From: Pseudeuparius sepicola
Taxonomy: Eukaryota > Arthropoda > Insecta > Coleoptera > Anthribidae
DNA: 64,000 nucleotides
Assembly (NCBI GenBank): GCA_963920635.1
Contig: OY987299.1
Span: forward strand, 16,047,401 to 16,111,400
Reading direction: 5' to 3'
Positions 55,815-64,000 of this stretch are shown here, piece by piece (position 1 is the first letter of the stretch; each line of letters opens with the position of its first letter). Made by a program: the position numbers and the translations under genes. The notes under the pieces were generated by a model. The model searched no databases. It saw nothing but the letters and a program-made list of their open reading frames with translations, and had not been told where the DNA came from.

Positions 55815-56730
55815 TACAGTGTGGTTATTTAAGTGTGCAACATATGGGACTTCTTTTTATTAATTGCACAACCAAAATACAGACATTGCCGAAAGTTGAC
55901 GTATGTTCAGTAATCATATTAGGTGCACTTAGAATGGTTGCAAGTTAAACAGCATACAGGGTAGGTCAAAAAATATAAAAATTGAACAAGAGTAAAGTAG
56001 GTAGCCTTATTTCAAAAAAATCAGCAAAAGGTTATTAAGAAAAGTTGTTTAGAATAATTGAAAGCTATGCCTAAATACCAAAACATAGCCTCCTAACGAA
56101 AAAAAAATTCGTCAATTGATTTCCAGTTTCTTAATAAACATTTAAAATAAAAATTTTGCACCATGATAGTTTTTTTAATATACACATTATCATTACTAAT
56201 GTTTTACCTTGTTCAGAAGAATTTTTGCGAAATTTTAAAGTTTTGTTTAATATCGTTGCAACAAACATGAAGTTTGTGATTCCCTAAAAAATTAAAAATC
56301 TAAGTTAATTTTACAAATACGCTTGAATTTGAACGAAGTTATGGGAAATTGATATAATTTTGATTGATTTATGAAATTGTTTAGGGTGAATATTAAAACA
56401 ATAATTTTTTTTTAGGGAATCATTAATGTTTTCAAAAAAATATATTTCTTTTTCTTAGGAGGCCGCGTTTTGGTATTTAGGCATAACATTTAATTCTAGA
56501 CAACTTTTCTTAATAACATTTTGCTAAATTTTCTGAAATAAGGGTACTTTACTCATGTACAATTATTTTTATATTTACCTACCCTGTATGCTGTTTGACT
56601 TGGCAACCATTCAAATTGCGCCTAATATGATTATCGAATATGCACCAACTTTCGGGAATATTTGTATTTTCGTTGTGCAATTAATTAAAAAAAAATCCCA
56701 TATGTTGCACACTTAAATGACCACACTGTA
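55815..56730. mobile_element. Foldback element with TACAGTGTGG outer and TACAGGGTAGG inner termini
   Basis: The outer ends are TACAGTGTGGTTATTTAAGT (55815) and its complement ending at 56730, with a TA next to each. Inside each arm a second terminus occurs (CATACAGGGTAGGT at about 55956; ACCTACCCTGTATG at about 56577). The matching arms extend to about 56100 and 56450 (TTTTGGTATTTAGGCATA). It is non-coding. It could be one element inserted symmetrically into another, or a single nested foldback. Confidence 0.8.
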
Positions 56731-57816
56731 TAGTAAAGTTATCTGAACTTACATTAGGTACAAATTAAAAATCCCAATTCGAACTTGGTATCGCCATTTA
56801 CGTCACTCAAATTTTTCTTGATAATTATTTAATATTTACAAATGCTGTGTTACAAGATTCGCTGAACCAAAACATTGATAACTCATGTTATGCTAATAAG
56901 TATTTAAATTTGGTTTAGTCTTGATAGCGTAAGCAAGGAATTTTGTTTATGTTTGTTTAATCTTGTTTAGGCTTTCAGTAGCAGTAATTTGAAATTAATA
57001 ATAAGTTACGGCTACAACGACATTGCGTGATTCTACTAATTCTACGACTATAATTTTGATTATGGTAGCAATTCGAATAACTCAGCAAGCCGCATTTGGT
57101 TATGCTACACTTTCATTTGCCATTAAAGCAGCACAAAGCGTTGAACTTTCTTTTAATTTCGAGGTTTTCGCTTTTGTAATGTATATTTTTCCGCATGGAG
57201 TTGTAAAATTTGCGATTATAATTTTATGAAACCTTGAATAATACAGGAAATTCCTTGGCATTCATTAGGGAACAGTGAAATTTCTAATTTTTAAAGAAAA
57301 AAATGTTAATCCGTTAAAATTATATGAAAAATAGTGCAAAAATTCCAAATAATTAATTTTACATGTTTCAAAATATAATGTTTCATACGCAAAAATTAAA
57401 AACGTCTTATTAATGTTTCTTTAATTATTATTGGATGCCCCTGTACAAAGTAGTGTTACGGAACTGGTGTACTTCATTTCAAAATACCCAATTCGGAACG
57501 ACAAACAGAATGATGTGGAACGGATGACATTATCGCGTGTACATAGTAGATTTAACACATGAATTGGTAAATGATAAATCGAAGTAATTGCGTTTTCCGC
57601 AATATTTTGGTTAAATTTCAATAAGCTTGGAGAAATTGCTATTCATTTCTCACTAATTTTATCATTTTTTTGAAGAACAACGGAAGGAAGGAGTAAAACT
57701 TCTGTTACTTAAATATATTTGAGAATTCAACTTAATAATGATAAGAAATAAACTGCTGGAGAAAATTAACGCACCACTTTAATTAATCTAAATATTTACA
57801 ATAGAAACGATAAATA
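56731..57816. other. No gene seen
   Basis: AT-rich with short unrecognised ORFs. Confidence 0.4.
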
Positions 57817-57894
57817 ATAGTTATTTATGTACCAAGGCACTGAAGTTCAACTTTTTATGACTCATGTGGAGTTTAGTTGCTGAGGCCTCTGGCC
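57817..57894 (+). repeat. Single arm of the 11195-11364 palindrome
   Basis: ATAGTTATTTATGTACCAAG to GGCCTCTGGCC matches the left half of the 170-bp palindrome with a few changes. The other half is missing. Confidence 0.85.
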
Positions 57895-58131
57895 ATCCCA
57901 AGATGGTTATAAAATCATAGAGATCTAGTGGGCATAGAAATTTTCTGAGACTTCCTGATGATAGCCCATGTCGACTTATGCAAACATACCAAGTTTCATT
58001 GTGTTCCCATGAAGCATATATTAAATAAATAAAAAAAATTCAGTTTTTCTATCTTGGATTTCTTTAAAGGGCCTTATAGAGCCTCGAAATGCGCAACTTT
58101 TTCCTAATTTAACCCTTTCTTTACAGGGTGG

Positions 58132-58862
58132 CTTGACACCTCCCTTAACTTGTTAGTTTTTGAGGTTAGAAAAAACAACCTATGACCCAAGGAGTAATCC
58201 CCCACAAAAAAGGCTCAGTTCTGACCGAACGGTTGGAGCGAACATATATATAACCCTTGTCTATGGATAGACAAGGATATAACTTATATACAGTGTGTCC
58301 CAGGATAAGTGAAACGGGAGGTGTCACCTACCTATAGGAAATAAAATGGACGAAAATCAAAGTAGGCCAATTATTTTGAAAATTGGCATAGGGACATAAT
58401 TTTCAATTCTAAGCAACTTTTTCTAATGAAATTTTTCGATATCTTGTCGAGAAAGGGCACTTAACCTACACATAAAATAAATAAATCGTTCCTGTCAGGG
58501 CCTACTTTCTTTTTCCAAATTAAAAATATATTGAAAATTATTTTCTAGGCAAGCAGGCCTGGACCCCAAATGGCCAAATTCGAACTCGAAAATTTTTGGT
58601 CTTTTACACCTCTCGTTTCACTTATCCTGGGACACACTGTATACTTTGTTGGAATCAGAAAAATGTGTAGAATTTAATAATCCAAAAATATACAAGGTGT
58701 TCCATTTAAAAAACATAGGTTATGTCTACCACGGCTTTCTAGAACACATAAGGTCCAATAGCGTCACAAAAAACTTTGTATTAGTATCTAAAACTTTTGT
58801 AAAAAAACTTTTTTCTAACCTCAAAAACTAACAAGTTAAGGGGGTGTCAATTTATAGTGAGT
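58132..58862. mobile_element. Foldback element, outer arms
   Basis: TACAGGGTGGCTTGACACCT (58132) with CCCTTAACTTGTTAG is mirrored at about 58810-58862 (AACTAACAAGTTAAGGGGGT, GTGTCAATTTATAGTGAG). A TACAAGGTGTTCC terminus lies inside near 58690. The outer right boundary is degenerate. It encloses the 58289-58641 element. Confidence 0.6.
58289..58641. mobile_element. Foldback element with TACAGTGTGTCCCAGGATAAG ends
   Basis: The left end reads TACAGTGTGTCCCAGGATAA (58289) and the right CTTATCCTGGGACACACTGTA (58641), nearly exact inverses through GTGAAACGGGAGGTGT. It is nested in the element at 58132-58862 and non-coding. Confidence 0.8.
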
Positions 58863-58959
58863 CAAAATTTAGAAGTTACCAGTGGTTTACACTATAAAAG
58901 TAAACACCCTCAGTAAGGTGTTGATACCATTACCATTTAGCGCCTATATCTATTCCATC

Positions 58960-59772
58960 CAGTGGTGCAACCAGAAATTATTGCCAGGGGGGCTCGTTGA
59001 GAAGAATTGCGCCGCAGTCGAAAATTTTCAAATTTTCAAGGTCAAACATTTTTAATGTACAAAAAAATTAAGTAACCTAATATTAGCAAAAAAATATTAC
59101 GCAACTGTTTGTAGTTTTTTCTTTGTTAACTGTGGAACCATAATAATAATAATTTAACTATGCAGTAACTGTAAGAAGTATAGGTAGGTACTCTTTTTTT
59201 CTTTTACATAAATGCCCGAGAGAGAATTCCTTGAGTGATGTAAAAATATAAGTTAGTGCCTATAAATTTATTGCCACATCCACATCCTATAAATTAACAT
59301 GTCCTCTCAAAGGGCCAAAGGTAGAATATAAAGATAGGTGAGTATCTTCCTATAGAAATTTATTTCCTTGTGGATTCATAATGATTATTGACTTTTAAAA
59401 GCAGGAATTAAAAAGAGGCGTTCGCTTATTAAAATGCGCCGCATGCAAATTTTTTTAGAAATGTTAAGGACAGACGTTTTAACTGAGGAGTAGAAAGTTG
59501 TAAAGTTACATCACCAAGATATGTTTCCTCTTCTTTTTTCTCAGTGGGAAGGGTTTGAACACTCAACCCCCCCCCCCTTATCTACGGCCCTGTCATATAT
59601 GAAGGACAGTAGAAAACAGAAGGCCAGGCGCATATAATTCAGGTCTTCGCAGGTTTGGTTTTAGGTTTTGAGGCCCGCGGCGCGTGTGCGTGTGATTTGT
59701 TTCTGCCCTGTTACCGACTGCCTGCCAGACCGACTGCCTGCAGCCCAGCAGCCCCCCCTTGTTGCGCCACTG
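58960..59772. mobile_element. Non-autonomous hAT element with perfect 8-bp target duplication
   Basis: The termini are CAGTGGTGCAACCAG (58960) and, reversed, CAGTGGCGCAACAAG (59772). The flanking ATTCCATC at 58952-58959 and 59773-59780 is a perfect 8-bp duplication. G-runs follow each terminus (GGGGGG left, CCCCCCC right). The interior (813 bp in all) has no recognisable transposase fragment. Its right third is unusually GC-rich. Confidence 0.9.
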
Positions 59773-59780
59773 ATTCCATC

Positions 59781-60399
59781 GATTGTCAAGTTTCGCTGCT
59801 GCCGAAATCACAGGATAAACAATATCCAGTATGAAAAGTCGACGCCATTACTGGTAGAATGCTTTTATCGCGCAGACCATAATCACTAAAGAATGGAATG
59901 CGAGGATAGCATCAGGGATGTACTCAAATATATTGGGAATTCCACCAGATTTGGGATTTCCCAGAATTCTTTACCTGTACTCTGCCATCAGTGTACCCAC
60001 AGGTATAAACAATTATTCCTTCAACTGTGCACAGACGTTATAATAATATCCAAACCATTAATGTAAGAAAATAATTTAATCCCGGTCCTGTGTCCCATCG
60101 ATTTTTATAGGGCGTGGTCTAAAATAAAGAAGTAACGTGACTTCAAAGTGAGATTCTATTGGAGAATGATTTTGAATAAAAAACGAAAGTCACTACCGCC
60201 GAGATCAAAGGCGCCGACAGGAAGACATACAACTGGGTATTCCCTCAACTGTGCCGAAATCGAGTTTGGTGGTGTGTGGTCGTTTCGCCGGGAATTACCG
60301 TTCATCAATAGGCCATATTATTCGCGAACGTGGGGCGCGTGACCGGCAGGACAACGCTACGTCTGCGTCACCAAATTCGGGACGGCCCGTTTGTTCTGG
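59781..60399. other. No gene confirmed
   Basis: Short ORFs only. 60240-60380 is richer in CG and unique in the window, with no recognised product. Confidence 0.3.
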
Positions 60400-60540
60400 C
60401 GAGTCGAGTGTGCCATGGAATCCCCTCAAAACAGTTGAATGGTGAACAGGGCCACTCAAAGTGTTGGTGCGCAAAGATCCAATACAAAATCTCTTTCGTT
60501 TTTCTCTGAGCCATCTCTGATTACTGAATTTTTTGGGGTA
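60400..60540. mobile_element. Fragment of foldback family A
   Basis: CGAGTCGAGTGTGCCATGGA to CTCTGAGCCATCTC matches 4728-4850 with moderate divergence. No termini of the family remain. Confidence 0.75.
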
Positions 60541-60554
60541 AAAAATCGAGTATA

Positions 60555-61244
60555 TACGGGGTGTCCGCAAATTACACCGACAACGCTTCACAGATGATAG
60601 GAAATGTGATTTTAAGAACTTTTTTTAAATAAACATATGTCCGCTGACGCGTTGTTTTTAATATACAGCGTGTTAAAATTTACTCATTGAAACGATTTTT
60701 TTAAATTATTTCTGTAACTACAAAAGATATCGATTTCAAATTTGGTAGGGATTATAACGTCAGAAGGTGCTATTAAAACAAGTGATGCAAGATTTTTTAG
60801 AGCGCCAGTGGCAATTCGACCTTCCGTTTTTCAAAAGAACTTTTACACAGATTGATTTTATAAGTAAACGGAATTGGTTCTGCAATCCCCAATCAATTCT
60901 AAACAAAAAATGTGTCTTTCAATTTTATTGAGAAGTGACTCCCTGGCTTGTAAAAATTGAAATTTTAACTGAAAAACATGAAAAACACATTATTTCTTAA
61001 AAATACAAAAAGCCATAGAAGGCTTTGGAAATACGATTTAGCAGAAGACCATGAAACAAACGACTTGTGATATCTTTTGTAGTTACAGAAATAATTTAAA
61101 AAAATCGTTTCAATGAGTAAATTTTAACACGCTGTATATTAAAAACAACGCGTCGGCGGACATATGTTTATTTAAAAAAAGTTCTAAAAGCACATTTCCT
61201 ATTATCTGTCAAGCGTTGTCGGTGTAATTTGCGGACACCCTGTA
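60555..61244. mobile_element. Foldback element with TACGGGGTGTCCGCAAATTA ends
   Basis: Outer ends TACGGGGTGTCCGC (60555) and GCGGACACCCTGTA (61244) begin inverted arms of about 180 bp. The arms include CGTTGTTTTTAATATACAGC and its complement, a second terminus pair (TACAGCGTGTTAAAATTTAC). The centre is AT-rich and non-coding. Confidence 0.8.
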
Positions 61245-61844
61245 TACCGAAACCATCCCAGACATATAGACGAACTAAGTCCAAAAAGTACAGAAGCCCG
61301 CCTTACAATAATTATTGTACTTGTGCTGGTGCATCTTATTACATTCAACTCCAAATCTATTACATATTCAAATTTCGGTATTTTCACTTTTTCATGAAAG
61401 TTATATAATATTATTTGTATTTTTTTCACAAGCAAACGCAACCTTTCGATAACTAAATATGGGTCAAAGCTATTATAGGTCTATGGTCAAAGAAAGAAGT
61501 GGCAATTCCAACCTAACTTAGCCCTTAACCGTCTTAACATACCCTTTTTGTTTTTGCTTGACCTAAACTTGATATTTTGTGAGTGTCGGAGGAGAAACTG
61601 AAAGAAACGTTCCATTTTCTGCCCAAAATTTTATTTTATTGTATTCAAAATAAAAATGAGTGGCAAAACATGTCTACTAGGTATACCCCAAAATCCCCAA
61701 ATATATAACATTTTCCTCTCAATTTTAGTACAATTTTTTTCTGTTTTTTTTTCTGTTGGCATTCACTTAAACAAATTTCACTTCGGATAGTTTTACTATT
61801 ATAGGAAGTCATCCTGAATAATTACATAAATAATATAATTATTA
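61245..61844. other. No gene seen
   Basis: AT-rich, short ORFs only. Confidence 0.4.
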
Positions 61845-63107
61845 TACCAGGTGGGCCGAAAAATTTTGGACTCTTTTGTCTTACTTTTTTTTGTTTATCA
61901 ACCGATTTTAAAAAACCAGGCATCGTTGGAACCAGGAATAAGCTATTGGCAGAAAGCTTCAAAATGGCCGATTTTTTTAAAGTCCAACATGGCGGCGATG
62001 TTTAAACTTAGCCTTTTGTTTGGTCAATTTTTTTTTGAAGAAAAAATGTCGGCATGATGCAACCAATGCAAAAAGTGAGTAAAATGGCCCTTCCTCTACA
62101 TTTTGAGACCACTGCGAGGAAAATCGGCCCAAACGAAGGAGCAGCTATACGCAATAATAGAAAGCGTAATTTTCATCTTTCATATGCTGCAGGACTGGAA
62201 CTGTCTTTGTTCTTTTGTCCATCGCACCGTCGCTTACATTGCAGATAGGCTGGAATATTAACAAAAAACTTCAAAATGGCTGATTTCTGAATCCAAGATG
62301 GCGGCCATACTTAAAATTAATTGTCCTTCCTCTGAAAGATTACGCTTTTATTCGTTAATTCAAGTAAATCGAGGGTGGGAGAGTAAGTGAAAATAATTTT
62401 CATTTTTTTCTTCTTTATGTGCCTAGGTATTGTACTACACACGTCTGATTAGTGGCTATACCTAATACGACTGCGAACTCATCATAAAAGGTTTATTTGT
62501 GGCTAAACTATTAGGTAAAACCCAAAATGTAGACTCCAGAATTACTTATTCGAAACAAAAAGTCATACTATGAAACTTACTAACATACTAAAATTGGCTT
62601 ACCTAATAATATAATAATACTACAAAGTATCATTAATTATAGTAAGAGAGAGAATCTTTGACTCGTAACAAAATTTTAACCAGGGGTAAAGTTGAACCCC
62701 TGCAAGCGACGACTACAGTGCGATAAAAACAGTTCCAGTCCTGCAGCATATTATATGAACGATGAAAATGACGCTTTCTATTATTGCGTATATCTCCGCC
62801 CCCGATGGACCAATTTTCCTCGCAGTGGTCTCAAAATGTAGAGGAAGAAGCACTTTACTCACTTTTTGCATTGCGGTTGCATCATGCCAGAATTTTCCTT
62901 CAAAAAGAATTAGCGCAAACAAAGGGCTAAGTTTAAACATCGCCTTCATATTGGATTTTAAAAAATCGACCATTTTGAAGCATTCTGTCAATAGCTTATT
63001 CTTTTCTGCAAACAACGATGACTTTTTTTAAACGATTGATAACGAAACGAATTAAAAAAATATGATTAAATTAAAAAAGTCCAAAATTCTTCGGCCCGCC
63101 CGGTGTA
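61845..63107. mobile_element. Foldback element with CCAGGTGGGCCGAA ends
   Basis: The left arm (from TACCAGGTGGGCCGAAAAAT, about 61845-62235) and the right arm (about 62716-63107, ending TTCGGCCCGCCCGGTGTA) are inverted repeats of about 390 bp with moderate divergence, and TA at the borders. Phrases such as CACTGCGAGGAAAAT and TCCAGTCCTGCAGCATAT are shared. ORFs in the two arms mirror each other and are not genes. The centre (62240-62710) is non-coding. Confidence 0.8.
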
Positions 63108-63773
63108 TCAACGATATAAAATCGTTGTTATATGTTATGTATTTAATTACATAATTAAAATAGTTATTATTTTAAATTATAAAATTGTAATGCCAAAAGT
63201 GATATAAAATAGCCCAAAAACCTGCGTTCAATCGATTATTCCTAAATCCAATATTAAAGAAAAAATATAATAACGAGTCGCGCTATGTACCGTATGTTCA
63301 AAGAATATCGGTCGTTGTCGAATTCGGCGATATCTGCATGCAGGAAGTAAAGATAGTGAGTCAGAGGATAGAGGATGTTTAATAGGGACCACCATCAGGC
63401 AATAATAATATAATATGCCTCCTACTATGTACTTGAATTTAAAATAACAAACGGCAACTTGACTAATGCTTGGCATTTCTTGCTTCCTCCCCGCAATGCC
63501 CCTATAGTCAGCTTTTTTATACAGGTGTTCTACAAAGTGATTATTATAATACCTACTTTGGTATTCTATAAAACTTCCTTATTTAAAAAGACTTAAGAAG
63601 GTACGTTTTCGTTTAATTTATAGTTGTGATACTCCTATAATTATTATAATTATTTTGTAGTTGAAATGTTGAAAATGATATTTAACAGAAAGAAAATTAC
63701 AGACATATTTTTCTTCCAACTGAAGCGCACACCCAGCAAAATAATATATTTTTGATCAAGGCTCGTTAGGACT
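63108..63773. other. No gene seen
   Basis: AT-rich, short ORFs only. Confidence 0.4.
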
Positions 63774-63982
63774 TGCCTCGTTAAGGTGGCTGGTGTGCCA
63801 CAACAGGAAACGCACAGAAAATGTACCTATCATTTAGACAGAAAGAATTCAGCATTTTGAGATGGCCCAGAAAAAAATACCCTGTAAATTGTTGTATCGA
63901 ATTTTTGCACACCAACACTTTGAGTGATCTTGTTGGCCATACAACTGTTTTGAGGGGATTCCATGACCGTATACAGGGTGTC
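63774..63982. mobile_element. Fragment of foldback family A ending in a CAGGGTGTCCCG terminus of another element
   Basis: CCACAACAGGAAACGCACAG (reverse of 5026-5045) continues to GTTTTGAGGGGATTCCATG, matching the centre and arm of the 4388-5650 element. At 63973 TACAGGGTGTCCCGAAATTA opens another CAGGGTG-type element that leaves the window. Confidence 0.7.
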
Positions 63983-64000
63983 CCGAAATTAGCCTGCCAT

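Noticed and set aside
61851..63031. Mirror-image ORFs in the foldback arms
   Set aside because: They arise from inverted-repeat symmetry, and the arms have diverged without preserving a frame.

Overview
The window looks like nuclear DNA of an arthropod, most likely an insect. It is AT-rich, has no long cellular open reading frame and no operon-like layout, and is made almost entirely of eukaryotic transposable elements: BEL/Pao LTR retrotransposons, Jockey/CR1-group LINEs, hAT and mariner-like DNA elements, and many foldback elements ending in TA-CAGGGT. I found no confident host gene. The best host candidate is one short exon-like segment at 25344-25398.

Layout. 1-4020: repeat debris and little recognisable sequence. 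4020-6300: a decayed LINE on the minus strand, split by a foldback element. 6868-10585: a 3.7-kb foldback element that encloses a second inverted-repeat element (8076-9523) filled with an ACGACT-type tandem array. 10586-22400: a succession of palindromic elements. 22400-30650: dispersed repeats, an inverted-repeat block with LINE fragments (one a 5'-truncated insertion with 14-bp target duplications), a possible exon, and a tRNA-like unit. 30650-34600: a LINE on the minus strand with both ORFs open. 35903-37165: a broken, 5'-truncated relative on the plus strand.

38211-52545 is dominated by two nearly identical complete BEL/Pao elements on the minus strand. Each is 6234 bp with 243-bp LTRs and one 1785-residue Gag-Pol frame, and each has its own perfect 5-bp target duplication (AATAA; ACTAC). 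The second sits inside a mariner-like foldback element (44700-52949), which also holds a hAT remnant (44734-45586). 53000-64000: an AT microsatellite, more foldback elements, a second hAT element with a perfect 8-bp target duplication, and fragments of the foldback family seen at 4388.

How the parts relate. The LINE supplies an endonuclease and reverse transcriptase, and the truncated LINE shares its 3' terminal sequence. The BEL elements encode all their own functions. The foldback and hAT elements are non-autonomous and depend on transposases encoded elsewhere. Both arms of the mariner-like element start with the same transposase N-terminus, which suggests how such foldback elements arise. 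Coordinates of degenerate elements are by eye and may be off by tens of bases.
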